NCBI RefSeq assembly: GCF_937863485.1
Contig: NZ_CALMFY010000113.1
Location: 67,860-131,859, forward strand
From: an uncultured Nostoc sp.
GTDB lineage: Bacteria; Cyanobacteriota; Cyanobacteriia; Cyanobacteriales; Nostocaceae
Length of the DNA stretch: 64,000 nucleotides
Direction of reading: 5' to 3'
Shown here: in pieces, positions 1 to 8,352 of the stretch
Position numbering within the stretch: the stretch's first letter is position 1
Layout of the letters: each line of letters opens with the position of its first letter
Program-made: the position numbers and the translations under genes
Notes under the pieces: generated by a model
Databases searched by the model: none
The model's input: only the letters and a program-made list of their open reading frames with translations
Told to the model about the DNA's origin: nothing

Positions 1-2
1 CT

Positions 3-1217
3 CTATCAGGTACTGCTACCTTCTTTACCTCGGGCGATGCTTCCAGCGTCAACTTCCTTGACGGCGGACTTGGGACTGGCATCGCCAACAGTGGCAGTCT
101 GAATACAGGGGACGGAGAAGACGCGCTCACCGGCACAGGGAAGGGTGGCAACGGCAGCGGTGGGACTGGGACAGGCATTAGCAACAATGGCAATCTGAAT
201 GCAGGCGACGGAGAAGATACAATCACTGGCATCGGTACTGGCAGCATCCGCAATGTCCGCTTCTTCACCGCTAATGGTGGCATCGCTAACAGTCGCAATC
301 TGGATGCAGGGGACGGAAAAGACACCATCGCTGGCACTGGTACTGGGGGCAACGGCGGCGATGTTGACAGCGGCAGTTCCGGCATCTCGGGCGGATCTGG
401 GATTGGTATCAGCAACAGTGGCCAACTGAATGTAGGGAATGGAGAAGACACGATCATCGGCACAGGGAAGGGCGGTAACGGCGGAGATGTTAACAGAATC
501 GCCAATAATATTCAGGGCATCGGAGTCAAGGGCGGAGTTGGGATCGGTATCAGCAACAGTAACAAACTGGATACTGGCGACGGAGAAGACACTATCTTCG
601 GCATCGGTAGTGGCGGCAACGGCGGTATCGGCGACAGCGGTGCTGGGACTGGCATCCAGAACACTAAAAATTACACCATCACTACAGGGTCAGACAACGA
701 CACAATTACTGGTTATGGCAACAGTTCTGGAGAAAACGCCACCGCCTATGGCATCTTCAACGATGGAATAATTGATACTGGCAATGGTTCTGACAAGCTT
801 ACCGGACAGGCTACAGCAACAATTGGTGGTACTGCCTATGGCATTTATGGACAAGGAATAATTGATACTGGCAATGGCAATGACGAAATTATTGCCACCA
901 GTATCCTAAATGGAGTTCAACAGAAAGTCACTATCGGTGGCGGCATCAAGATTGCTCTAGGCACTGATGATGACTACTTCAAAGGATTCGGTGCTGCGAA
1001 GGTTGATGGTGGGAACGGTTTTGACACCCTTGATCTGAAAGCTTTCAATCGCTCTCAACTGAGCGTATCTGGTGTTATTTCTGGCAATCCCCTTAAAAGT
1101 GCCAACATCACTTTTAATAACAATGGGAACTCCATTAGCTTATTTACCACTGGCTTTGAGAAATTTATCTTTGCAGATAGCTCTTTCTGCTACAGTACTT
1201 TGGTAAACGGGGCATAG
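3..1217 (+). CDS. RTX-like glycine/aspartate-rich repeat protein, 3' part
   Basis: Open from the left edge of the window to a TAG stop, 404 residues, so the N-terminus lies outside. It consists of degenerate repeats of about 32-42 residues: a GIxNSGxLNTGDGED core, then a TITGTG segment and glycine/asparagine-rich linkers (GGNGG). The GDGEDTITG pattern resembles RTX/hemolysin-type calcium-binding nonapeptides, which fold as Ca2+-loaded beta-rolls in secreted proteins. The last 90 residues drop the repeats and read VDGGNGFDTLDLKAFN and then GFEKFIFADSS, a common C-terminal pattern in cyanobacterial RTX proteins. RTX proteins usually leave by type I secretion; such a system lies at 53.6-61.6 kb, but a link is inference. 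The repeat structure is seen directly; function is unknown. Confidence 0.75.
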   Translation, partial: LSGTATFFTSGDASSVNFLDGGLGTGIANSGSLNTGDGEDALTGTGKGGNGSGGTGTGISNNGNLNAGDGEDTITGIGTGSIRNVRFFTANGGIANSRNLDAGDGKDTIAGTGTGGNGGDVDSGSSGISGGSGIGISNSGQLNVGNGEDTIIGTGKGGNGGDVNRIANNIQGIGVKGGVGIGISNSNKLDTGDGEDTIFGIGSGGNGGIGDSGAGTGIQNTKNYTITTGSDNDTITGYGNSSGENATAYGIFNDGIIDTGNGSDKLTGQATATIGGTAYGIYGQGIIDTGNGNDEIIATSILNGVQQKVTIGGGIKIALGTDDDYFKGFGAAKVDGGNGFDTLDLKAFNRSQLSVSGVISGNPLKSANITFNNNGNSISLFTTGFEKFIFADSSFCYSTLVNGA

Positions 1218-1257
1218 ATTTGTTAACTATCTCGCCTTATATCCCTGTATGGAAAAT

Positions 1258-1361
1258 GTCAGCCCCTTCCCTACGGGACGCTCTTGCGTTCGGGGAAGTC
1301 AAAAGTCAAAAGTCAAAAGTCAAACATTTTGAACCCCATAAATAAATTTAGGGGCTTGTAC
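1258..1361 (+). repeat. Interspersed element with AAAAGTC heptamers and inverted ends (copy 1)
   Basis: Begins with GTCAGCCCCTT and ends with AGGGGCTTGTA, so the ends form short inverted repeats (AGCCCCT/AGGGGCT). Inside are GGGGAAGTC, four tandem AAAAGTC heptamers, and CCCCATAAATAAATTTA. A second copy with the same ends and core lies inverted at 30335-30415. Copy 1 carries about 24 extra bases near its left end (CCCTACGGGACGCTCTTGCG). Confidence 0.75.
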
Positions 1362-1656
1362 CTTTTTGTTTCTGGTCACTTCCTCTATCTCGTGTTTTAA
1401 CCCCTGAGTGTCTAATAGGTGTAATTTGCTCTTAATCTGAAAAAGCATCTACCAGCGTATATATTCTTAGCTCCAAACTTGCATAGATTTACTGTAACTC
1501 AGGGATTACTCGCCTATATGCAGTTTAGCTGTAACAATAAAGTGACGAAAATCACACGGATCTATGATTAGGATCGTCTCCCTGCACTTATGAAGTAGGC
1601 ATAATTAATGACAACTGAACTCTAGCCGAGTCATTAATAGGGAACACACTTAATTG

Positions 1657-1690
1657 CCGACAGCCTTAATCAAAGACTGTCGGTTTTTTA
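1657..1690 (+). terminator. Orphan rho-independent terminator
   Basis: CCGACAG (1657-1663) pairs with CTGTCGG (1677-1683) around a 13-base loop and is followed by six T. The nearest upstream coding sequence on this strand stops 440 bases earlier, so the terminator may end a small non-coding RNA starting somewhere in about 1450-1600. The hairpin and T-run are seen directly; the RNA is inference. Confidence 0.6.
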
Positions 1691-2065
1691 TGTCCGTATA
1701 TCCTTCATCCTTTGAGAAATGCCCCATAAATATACTTATTGAACAAGAATTCACCTATTCTGAATACAAGAGCAAAGCCGGAGACTCCGAAAGCTGCGGT
1801 CAGAATCAAAATGCCAAGGGACTTGCTACCGCTGCGGTATCCGCTTTTTCGGTCAGAATTCATCGCTTTATTCTGACTCCTGAATTCTTTATTGATAAAA
1901 TTTCCCCACAACTGGTTGGTAACTTGACAAAGATTTTGCCAAAGCCACTACCAAATGTGGGGACGGGATGATCAAATTGCGGATCTTATGCCTATCGAGT
2001 GCTAATATCTTGCACTCACTTTAGTAGACCAGAAGTATACTCCTAGAACCAGCACACACTTTGTA

Positions 2066-2551
2066 TTAAGACATCGCTTGAATGATGTAATCAAAGTAGG
2101 GTGCTGCTTGGGCAGTGTCTTCCGCACTCAGTAAGCTAAGGGAGGCTGTTTTGAGAGAATTGATCGCTTCTACCATTCCAGGCACGGGAACGCCCAATGA
2201 ATTGTACATTTCCCGCACGCCTATCAAACCGATTTTTTCAATTGGCTCTTTGTCGCCGGCAAGCACACCATAAGTAATTAGACGTAAGTACCAACCAAAA
2301 TCACGGATACATAGAGAGCGCTGGCGTTCTCCGTAAGCATTACCTCCGGGGGAGATAAAGTCAGGACGCTTCTGCCAAAGTTGTTTGGTTGCTTCCTGAA
2401 CTATCTTTTTTTCGTTTTCGGCTAAGGTAGCCGCAATCCGCGTCCGTTGTACGCCGGTTTGCAAAAAGTCTTTGATATTTTTAAGTTCGCCACTGCTGGG
2501 ATAACGCAGTTCGTCGTCGGCTTTGAGAATAACTTGGCTAATTACAGTCAT
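2066..2551 (-). CDS. apcD: Allophycocyanin alpha-B chain ApcD
   Basis: A 161-residue phycobiliprotein of the phycobilisome core. ApcD is a minor allophycocyanin alpha subunit that acts as a red-shifted terminal emitter passing energy to the photosystems. The full globin-like sequence is present, with the chromophore cysteine at residue 81 ([14 protein letters not shown]), where phycocyanobilin attaches by thioether. The ending [11 protein letters not shown] and the [10 protein letters not shown] start are typical of ApcD. The frame extends five residues upstream, but the ATG at 2551 gives the family length and has a GGTGA-type ribosome site about ten bases upstream. It stands alone, as apcD often does in cyanobacteria. 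Confidence 0.95.
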   Translation of the reverse strand: MTVISQVILKADDELRYPSSGELKNIKDFLQTGVQRTRIAATLAENEKKIVQEATKQLWQKRPDFISPGGNAYGERQRSLCIRDFGWYLRLITYGVLAGDKEPIEKIGLIGVREMYNSLGVPVPGMVEAINSLKTASLSLLSAEDTAQAAPYFDYIIQAMS

Positions 2552-2739
2552 GATTATTGAAATCACCTGAAATATTATCTGTTAGTTTAACGAGTCGGAG
2601 GTACACAAGTGAAGGGATAGGAGCTACTTATGTATTGAATTTATCTATTTGGGAAGATAAAAGAGAAATGAAGTGCCCAGTGCTGAGTGCGGAATCTCAC
2701 TTCTTTACTCATAACTCGGAACTCAAAACTGTTTTGCGC

Positions 2740-2797
2740 CATGCCCCATACCCCATACCCCATGCCCAATGCCCAATGCCCAATAACTAATAACTAA
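2740..2797. repeat. Heptanucleotide tandem repeat block (CCCCATA / CCCAATG)
   Basis: Tandem CCCCATA units pass into CCCAATG units and then TAACTAA units directly upstream of the rlmD start. This is the short tandemly repeated repetitive class common in heterocystous cyanobacteria. It may lie within the rlmD leader, but no regulatory role is visible. Confidence 0.75.
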
Positions 2798-4203
2798 TGA
2801 CTAAAATAATTTGGCAACAGGGTGAATTAATTGAAGTGACGATCGCTAACCTGAGTGATACAGGCGATGGTGTGGGACGCGCTGATGAGCGTGTTGTGTT
2901 TGTCCCAGATACTGTACCAGGCGATCGCGCCATTGTCCGCTTAGTACACGTTAAACCCAAATTCGCCCACGGCAAGCTCCAGCAGCTATTGGAGCCATCC
3001 CCTGAGCGTATCCGACCCAATTGTATTGTGGCGGATAAGTGCGGTGGTTGCCAGTGGCAGCATATTAATTATGATTACCAGCTAGTAGCCAAGCAAAATC
3101 AAGTTATCCAAGCTTTGGAACGCATTGGCGGTTTTCTCCAACCACTGGTAGATCCGGTACTTGCCGCCCCTTCTGCTTTAAGCTACCGTAATAAATCTAC
3201 ATATCCTCTGGGTAAATCGGCAACAGGACAGGTACAAGCTGGTTACTACCAAAAAGGTAGTCACCAATTAATTAATTTAAATCAATGTCCAGTCCAAGAT
3301 GCGCGATTAAATCCCTTACTTGCCGAAGCTAAGCAGGATATCCAACAACGGGGTTGGCAAATTTATGACGAACAGCGCCACCTTGGACAAATTCGCCATC
3401 TTGGTTTACGCATTGGCCGACACACAGGAGAAATGTTGCTGACTTTGGTCGTGAAGAACTGGAATTTATCAGGAATTGAAACCCAAGCCCAGGAATGGTT
3501 AAAGCGCTATCCCCAGTTAGTCGGAGTGTCGCTCAATCGCAACTCTGATCGCACAAATGCTATCTTTGGATCAGAAACCCGTTGCATCGCTGGAGTCCCA
3601 CACCTGCGTGAAAATTTTGCTGGATTGGAATTTCAAGTGCGCCCAGATACATTTTTCCAAGTTTATACAGAAACAGCAGAGGCACTATTGCAGGTAATTC
3701 AATCAGAACTCAATCTTCAAGGGCATGAGTTGCTAGTTGATGCCTACTGTGGTATTGGCACTTTAACTTTACCCCTCGCCAAAAAAGTCCGTATTGCTAC
3801 AGGATTAGAAGTGCAACCAGCAGCAGTGGAACAAGCTATTTTGAATGCCCAGCGTAACGGAATTGATAATGTAACATTCCAAGTCGGGGCAGTAGAGAAA
3901 TTGCTGCCAAAAATGGGCACAATACCAGAAGTAATAATACTCGATCCACCACGTAAGGGGTGCGATCGGGCTGTCATCGACACTTTACGGCAACTGAAAC
4001 CATCTCGGATCGTTTACGTCAGCTGTAAAGTAGCCACCCTCGCCCGCGACCTAAAATTACTTTGTCAAGATGGGCAATATACTATCACACGGGTACAACC
4101 TGCTGATTTTTTTCCTCAAACGGCTCATATTGAAGCTGCCGCCTTTCTTACGCTATCAAATTTGTACAAGGATAGTAATTCCTTTACAAAAACTGAAATT
4201 TGA
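2797..4203 (+). CDS. rlmD: 23S rRNA (uracil-C5)-methyltransferase, RlmD/TrmA family
   Basis: A 468-residue SAM-dependent RNA m5U methyltransferase. An N-terminal TRAM RNA-binding domain (about 5-62) is followed by the [4Fe-4S] cysteine set C76-x5-C82-x2-C85 and C164 (NQCPVQD). The C-terminal Rossmann domain carries the SAM motif DAYCGIGTLTLPLA, the catalytic-site motif DPPRKGCD, and the nucleophile cysteine in YVSCKVATLARDL. The domain order fits RlmD (RumA), which methylates U1939 of E. coli 23S rRNA; the exact target here is inferred because the family also contains RlmC and TrmA. The start ATG lies right after a heptamer repeat block. Confidence 0.88.
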   Translation: MTKIIWQQGELIEVTIANLSDTGDGVGRADERVVFVPDTVPGDRAIVRLVHVKPKFAHGKLQQLLEPSPERIRPNCIVADKCGGCQWQHINYDYQLVAKQNQVIQALERIGGFLQPLVDPVLAAPSALSYRNKSTYPLGKSATGQVQAGYYQKGSHQLINLNQCPVQDARLNPLLAEAKQDIQQRGWQIYDEQRHLGQIRHLGLRIGRHTGEMLLTLVVKNWNLSGIETQAQEWLKRYPQLVGVSLNRNSDRTNAIFGSETRCIAGVPHLRENFAGLEFQVRPDTFFQVYTETAEALLQVIQSELNLQGHELLVDAYCGIGTLTLPLAKKVRIATGLEVQPAAVEQAILNAQRNGIDNVTFQVGAVEKLLPKMGTIPEVIILDPPRKGCDRAVIDTLRQLKPSRIVYVSCKVATLARDLKLLCQDGQYTITRVQPADFFPQTAHIEAAAFLTLSNLYKDSNSFTKTEI

Positions 4204-4593
4204 AATTTTTAGTCTAGTGCATACTAAAGATGCTAAAATTGAATTAAGCTAAAAATAGAAATTCATTTTGTTTAAATAAATTCAAGTTGCATAGCCTCTT
4301 AAAAATATGAATTGGATTGTGTAAATTACAAATCGGCAATTAATTAGAGTATGCCAATACTCTGTCAAATTACTAGCATCTTTTTAGGTTGCTTAATTCA
4401 TTATCAAAACTATTGCAGCCGTTTTATATTTAAACAATCCCAACTCATACTATAGAGCTAATGCTCCCTAGCATTTTCAATATTTAGTTTTAAAGACGCA
4501 AGTTTGAAGGCAGCATGACCACCTCAAGTTTTATCAGGGTGCCTGTAATAGCAAACTGATGTCTAGCTAACTGAAAGCTATGGGGTTTCTCTT
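4204..4593. other. AT-rich intergenic spacer, nothing recognised
   Basis: 390 bases between rlmD and the anti-sigma kinase gene. No open frame, repeat or clear hairpin with a T-run stands out; it probably holds the downstream gene's promoter. Confidence 0.5.
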
Positions 4594-5043
4594 GTGATTA
4601 CTATTTCACTCCGTCCAGTTGGACGTTATTGGGGCACTATTAGTTTTGCCTCAACCCTCTACCTTTGTCCAATATTAGATTTACTATTGGCAGAAATCCC
4701 AGCAAAATTACAAGCAGAACTGCGGCTAGGACTTCAAGAAGCCTTAGTAAACGCAGCTAAACATGGCAATAATCTTGATCCAAGTAAAACAGTTGTAGTC
4801 CGTTTTTCTTTAATAGATAATCAATATTGGTGGATAATATCAGACCAGGGTAGCGGCTTTACTCCTTCATCTACTAGTGATGAGGAGCCAACAGACTATT
4901 TACCACCAGATGAATCAGAAAGTGGTCGTGGTTTATGTCTTCTGCATCAAATTTTTGATCAGGTAGAGTGGAACCGCAAAGGCACAGAATTGAGGCTTTG
5001 TAAACAAATGGAAAATCGTCCCCGTTTATCTCTGCGACGGTAG
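4594..5043 (+). CDS. Anti-sigma regulatory factor, RsbW-like Ser/Thr kinase
   Basis: A 149-residue GHKL-fold ATPase (HATPase_c_2). The N-box EALVNAAKHGN (49-59), the G1 box DQGSGF (84-89) and the G2 box GRGLCLL (111-117) are all visible. RsbW/SpoIIAB-type proteins bind sigma factors and phosphorylate anti-anti-sigma (STAS) partners in partner-switching circuits; no STAS or sigma gene is adjacent, so the partner is unknown. The start is GTG at 4594; an in-frame stop lies about nine codons upstream, and the ATG at 4580 is in another frame. The gene is single, with spacers on both sides. Confidence 0.82.
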   Translation: MITISLRPVGRYWGTISFASTLYLCPILDLLLAEIPAKLQAELRLGLQEALVNAAKHGNNLDPSKTVVVRFSLIDNQYWWIISDQGSGFTPSSTSDEEPTDYLPPDESESGRGLCLLHQIFDQVEWNRKGTELRLCKQMENRPRLSLRR

Positions 5044-5061
5044 CTTATTTAGGAGTTAGGA

Positions 5062-5089
5062 GTAGAGACGCGATTAATCGCGTCTCTAC
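5062..5089. repeat. Perfect 28-bp palindrome (GTAGAGACGCGATT and its complement)
   Basis: GTAGAGACGCGATT is followed directly by its exact reverse complement. It sits between two convergent genes and could form a 14-bp stem. A degenerate relative is at 55350-55377. This looks like a dispersed REP-type palindrome. Confidence 0.85.
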
Positions 5090-5139
5090 AGGAATTAGGA
5101 TTTAAAAATTTAAAACTTTTAACTCCTGACTGATAATTT

Positions 5140-5418
5140 TTAAGTTTTTCCGTGAGTTGGACAGGGAGGGGCAGAAATAGAGCGATCTAACCAACCAACT
5201 GCTTGTTCTAATCTGGCTTGAGCTTCTTGTGGCTGATTCTTTAAAAGATACACAATAGCTGCTGCCACTTGTTCATTAGCGCGGGAATTGCGGTTAGACT
5301 TGAGGCGATGCCAATCGTTAGGGGAAATGCTTAGTCTTTCCATCAGGGCTTGAGCTAGTTCCAAAGTACTAAGTTCATTTAGTTGACTGGTTTGAGGCAG
5401 CTGGGTAGATTGGGACAT
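5140..5418 (-). CDS. Small conserved cyanobacterial protein, function unknown
   Basis: A 92-residue soluble protein with no membrane segment. The centre (residues 14-78) reads as amphipathic helices: LSTLELAQALMERLSISPNDW, then ANEQVAAAIVYLLKNQ, then EAQARLEQAVGWLD, a compact helical bundle. The C-terminal tail is SISAPPCPTHGKT. It stands convergent to the anti-sigma gene and divergent from the coiled-coil gene at 5464. Codon use matches the neighbours. I cannot assign a function; the length and balanced composition favour a real gene. Confidence 0.65.
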   Translation of the reverse strand: MSQSTQLPQTSQLNELSTLELAQALMERLSISPNDWHRLKSNRNSRANEQVAAAIVYLLKNQPQEAQARLEQAVGWLDRSISAPPCPTHGKT

Positions 5419-5463
5419 AATCTATTGGCACATTTGCATTTACTTCTACTGTACTACTTGTAA

Positions 5464-5826
5464 ATGAAGCCGTCTAAACAATCACAGCCATCAGGGGAAA
5501 ATCCACAACCAGATTTTGAACAAGAATTGGAGGAAGTAGAGCGATCGCTCCTATCCTTAAAAGAGCGTTATGATCAAGTGCAACGCGATCGCCAACAACA
5601 GGCACAATGGCAACAGCGCCGCGATCAACTGAAGCACAATAAATCTCAGACACCAGAAATCAAAGCAGAGTTACGGCAAATTCAACAGCAGTTGGAAATG
5701 CTAGAACTAAACTTAGAAAGCCAGTTATTTTCTTGGCGTAGCCTCAAAAAACCTTTCTGGCAAGTCGTCCGCTTTGGTGGAATGGGCGTTATCATAGGCT
5801 GGATATTAAAGTCTTATGCTGGATAA
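5464..5826 (+). CDS. Coiled-coil protein with C-terminal membrane anchor
   Basis: A 120-residue protein. Residues 18-90 are rich in Glu, Gln, Arg and Leu ([20 protein letters not shown] and then [16 protein letters not shown]), predicting a long coiled coil. Residues 101-116 ([16 protein letters not shown]) form one hydrophobic segment, so the protein is probably tail-anchored with the coil in the cytoplasm. It ends two bases before the asnS start, which suggests co-transcription with asnS. No catalytic motif is visible and the function is unknown. Confidence 0.68.
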   Translation: MKPSKQSQPSGENPQPDFEQELEEVERSLLSLKERYDQVQRDRQQQAQWQQRRDQLKHNKSQTPEIKAELRQIQQQLEMLELNLESQLFSWRSLKKPFWQVVRFGGMGVIIGWILKSYAG

Positions 5827-5828
5827 AT

Positions 5829-7220
5829 ATGGTAAATCGACGGATTGCAGAAATATTGCGAAGTGGTCAACCTGATGAGTCTCTCCAAATTCAAGGCTGG
5901 GTGCGGACGAAACGCGAGTCCAAAGGGTTTGCTTTTATTGAAGTCAATGACGGCTCATCACTAGCTAATTTGCAAGTCGTCATTAATCAGGATTTGCTAG
6001 ACTATGAAGCTATATTGAAAAAATTGAATACAGGTGCTGCTGTTGAGGCGACAGGGGTACTAGTGGCTTCTCTTGGTAAAGGACAACGGATTGAGTTGAA
6101 AGCCGAGACAGTAAAAGTTTACGGAGAAGCTGATCCCGATACATATCCCCTGCAAAAGAAACGCCATTCCTTTGAATTTCTGCGAACCATTGGACATTTG
6201 CGATCGCGTACCAATTCTTTTGGTGCAGTTTTCCGCGTCAGAAATGCTTGCTCTACAGCAATTCACCAATTCTTCCACGAAAGAGGCTTTTTGTGGGTAC
6301 ACACACCGATCATCACTGCTAGCGACTGCGAAGGTGCGGGTGAACTTTTTAGTGTTACCAGTTTGGATTTAAAGAATATTCCCCGCACAGAAAATCAAGC
6401 AGTAGATTACAGCCAAGACTTTTTTGCTAAACCCACATATTTAACAGTTAGCGGTCAATTGGAAGCGGAAGTGATGGCGATGGCGTTTTCTAACGTCTAC
6501 ACCTTTGGCCCTACCTTCCGTGCAGAAAATTCCAATACTTCCCGCCACTTAGCAGAATTTTGGATGGTTGAGCCAGAAATGGCTTTTTGTGACCTAGAAG
6601 GCGATATGGATTTAGCTGAGGCGTTTCTCAAACACATTTTTAAATATGTGTTGGAAACTTGTCCAGAAGACATGGAATTTTTCAATGAACGCATTGATAA
6701 ATCTGTGTTAGCAACAGCCGAAAATATTATTAATAATCAGTTTGAACGCTTAACTTATACAGAAGCCATCAAACTTTTAGAAAAAGCTGATGTCAAATTT
6801 GAATACCCTGTGAGTTGGGGTTTAGACTTACAATCAGAACACGAACGCTACTTAGCTGAACAATTATTTAAAAAGCCTGCGATCGTTACAGATTATCCAG
6901 CGCAAATCAAAGCTTTTTATATGCGTTTGAATGACGATGAAAAAACCGTCCGCGCAATGGATATTCTTGCACCTAAAATTGGCGAAATTGTCGGCGGTTC
7001 TCAGAGAGAAGAACGCCTAGAAGTATTAGAACGCCGTGTATTAGCGCAAGGATTAAACCCAGAAGATTTGTGGTGGTATCTTGATTTGCGTCGTTATGGT
7101 ACTGTTCCCCACGCAGGTTTTGGCTTGGGTTTTGAACGACTCGTGCAATTTATGACTGGTATGGGAAATATTCGTGATGTGATTCCCTTTCCCCGTACAC
7201 CGCAAAGTGCTGAGTTTTAG
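5829..7220 (+). CDS. asnS: Asparagine-tRNA ligase
   Basis: A 463-residue class IIb aminoacyl-tRNA synthetase that charges tRNA-Asn with asparagine. The N-terminal OB-fold anticodon-binding domain (about 17-100, [20 protein letters not shown]) is followed by the catalytic core. Motif 2 ([15 protein letters not shown], about 230) and motif 3 ([12 protein letters not shown], about 430) are intact. [11 protein letters not shown] and the ending [14 protein letters not shown] are characteristic of AsnRS rather than AspRS. The length is normal. It begins two bases after the coiled-coil gene. A GC-rich palindrome lies 60 bases downstream. Confidence 0.96.
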   Translation: MVNRRIAEILRSGQPDESLQIQGWVRTKRESKGFAFIEVNDGSSLANLQVVINQDLLDYEAILKKLNTGAAVEATGVLVASLGKGQRIELKAETVKVYGEADPDTYPLQKKRHSFEFLRTIGHLRSRTNSFGAVFRVRNACSTAIHQFFHERGFLWVHTPIITASDCEGAGELFSVTSLDLKNIPRTENQAVDYSQDFFAKPTYLTVSGQLEAEVMAMAFSNVYTFGPTFRAENSNTSRHLAEFWMVEPEMAFCDLEGDMDLAEAFLKHIFKYVLETCPEDMEFFNERIDKSVLATAENIINNQFERLTYTEAIKLLEKADVKFEYPVSWGLDLQSEHERYLAEQLFKKPAIVTDYPAQIKAFYMRLNDDEKTVRAMDILAPKIGEIVGGSQREERLEVLERRVLAQGLNPEDLWWYLDLRRYGTVPHAGFGLGFERLVQFMTGMGNIRDVIPFPRTPQSAEF

Positions 7221-7280
7221 TTTGAGAATTTGAAACCCAGGCGATTAGAAATCGTGTCTGCACGGACTTATAAAAACTTT

Positions 7281-7302
7281 GAAACCCGCGATCGCGGGTT
7301 TC
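7281..7302. terminator. Palindrome centred on HIP1 downstream of asnS
   Basis: GAAACCCGCGA and its exact complement TCGCGGGTTTC form an 11-bp arm palindrome around a GCGATCGC octamer. It lies 60 bases after the asnS stop and could terminate or stabilise the transcript, although no T-run follows on the plus strand. Confidence 0.5.
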
Positions 7303-7343
7303 GCTTGTATAGCCTATCTTCTAGTCAGTCTATACTTTTTAAT

Positions 7344-7826
7344 ATGTTTACGACAATAATTCGTTACGCTGACAAAGGAGATATAAATAAAAGTATCAAT
7401 TTAACAGAGATTGAAGGAATTGTAATCATTGATGAAAATGATAGAGAAGGTAATGAACAATTTAAGGGATTAAATAAATCTTGCTTTGAAGATTATGATA
7501 TATCTAAAGAATCTAGAAAGCACGGTTCAAAGGATGCTTGGGGGTTTTTATTAACTATTCCAGTTTCACGTTCCAAATTTGTAACTTCAGATGATATCAC
7601 ACAAAGATATTTAGTTATTGAACATTATTTTTCGGACGATTTGCTCAAAAAGTTCAACAAATATGGTCAAAACATTCTTGGAGCAGAAGTGTTTAAAATA
7701 ATAGGAGATAAAGATAGTTTTGCCAGTAATGTAGAATCTTTTGATATTTCAGAGTTTGAAAACTTTAGACAATTATTTGAAAAGCTTAATAATTTGCTTC
7801 AATCGATACAAAACTCATATAAATAA
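7344..7826 (+). CDS. Unrecognised protein, possibly the truncated C-terminal part of a TOPRIM-like protein
   Basis: About 160 residues from the ATG at 7344. The frame stays open back to 7230, but that part runs through the palindrome after asnS, so the longer version is unlikely. GIVIIDENDREGNE resembles the acidic strand of TOPRIM-like nuclease domains, and YLVIEHYFSDDLLKKF followed by GAEVFKIIGDKDSFA recalls the C-terminal part of large TOPRIM-associated defence proteins. I infer a 5'-truncated remnant of such a gene. The sequence is clearly more A+T-rich than asnS, which suggests acquisition. This is family resemblance from memory only, and the function is not established. Confidence 0.4.
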   Translation: MFTTIIRYADKGDINKSINLTEIEGIVIIDENDREGNEQFKGLNKSCFEDYDISKESRKHGSKDAWGFLLTIPVSRSKFVTSDDITQRYLVIEHYFSDDLLKKFNKYGQNILGAEVFKIIGDKDSFASNVESFDISEFENFRQLFEKLNNLLQSIQNSYK

Positions 7827-8007
7827 AAGCTTAGTAGTATTGGTAACATTTGATTACAAATACTACTAAATAGAGGTAAAAGTTGTAAATACTTTCTTGC
7901 TTACCTACGTGGAATAAGTGACGCTAGTGTTAAAAGAAATCGTGCAAAGCAAAACTCTCATCCCAGAAGTCAAGTAGGAAGCTAGAATGGCAATTTTGAA
8001 TAAATAA

Positions 8008-8295
8008 GTAAAATCTAATACTGGTATTTTAGATAATAGACGCACCCAAACTTGTATCCAGATTCGCATTCCTAAAGACTTGCATGAGGAACCAGTCATT
8101 TCACGACTGGTTTCTCACTATAGGGTGACAATAATTATTGCTGATGCTCAGGTAAGCACAAACGTGCCACAACATAGTTGCTTCCATCTACAACTGCGAG
8201 GTACTGTTTCCCAGATTGAAAGCGCCTTAACTTACCTGGATGAGCTGGATTTAGAAGTTTTGCACCAATCCAGTCCTGAAGAAGATGGGTGGTAA
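8008..8295 (+). CDS. NIL-domain protein, start uncertain
   Basis: The frame is open from 8008 (after a TAA) to 8295. The readable product, RTQTCIQIRIPKDLHEEPVI followed by SRLVSHYRVTIIIADAQV, matches the small ferredoxin-like NIL fold, known at the C-terminus of methionine ABC transporter ATPases and as stand-alone cyanobacterial proteins. No ATG or GTG occurs before the conserved first strand; the first conventional candidate is TTG at 8080, which would remove that strand (71 residues left). A rare start (for example ATT at 8026), a lost start codon or a truncated product are all possible. It ends in acidic EEDGW. No metabolic partner is adjacent. Confidence 0.55.
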   Translation, partial: VKSNTGILDNRRTQTCIQIRIPKDLHEEPVISRLVSHYRVTIIIADAQVSTNVPQHSCFHLQLRGTVSQIESALTYLDELDLEVLHQSSPEEDGW

Positions 8296-8310
8296 TCAAT
8301 TTTTGATTTC

Positions 8311-8337
8311 GGATTTTGGATTATGAATCCAAAATCC
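8311..8337. terminator. Hairpin between convergent genes
   Basis: GGATTTTGGATT pairs perfectly with AATCCAAAATCC across a 3-base loop. It lies between the NIL-domain gene (+) and the response regulator gene (-), 16 bases from each, so it may act as a bidirectional terminator. Confidence 0.55.
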
Positions 8338-8352
8338 AAAATCTAAAATCGG

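Larger units (their letters stand above)
1218..2065. other. Long intergenic region without a credible gene
   Basis: About 850 bases between the RTX-like gene and apcD. It contains a repeat element with AAAAGTC heptamers (1258-1361), an orphan intrinsic terminator (1657-1690), and a stretch around 1750-1900 where CAGAATTC-type motifs recur. Short frames on both strands in 1654-1971 look random and carry no recognisable motif. Confidence 0.6.

Noticed and set aside
199-771. Two plus-strand frames (76 and 110 residues) inside the RTX-like gene
   Set aside because: They are other-frame readings of the repeats of the gene at 3-1217, which has the clear repeat periodicity and stop.
1654-1971. A 105-residue plus-strand frame and a 68-residue minus-strand frame
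   Set aside because: No motif, no ribosome site; the first starts inside the orphan terminator and the second is built of repeated GAATTC-type sequence.
4070-4252. A 60-residue plus-strand frame over the end of rlmD
   Set aside because: It overlaps the conserved C-terminus of rlmD in another frame and has no feature of its own.
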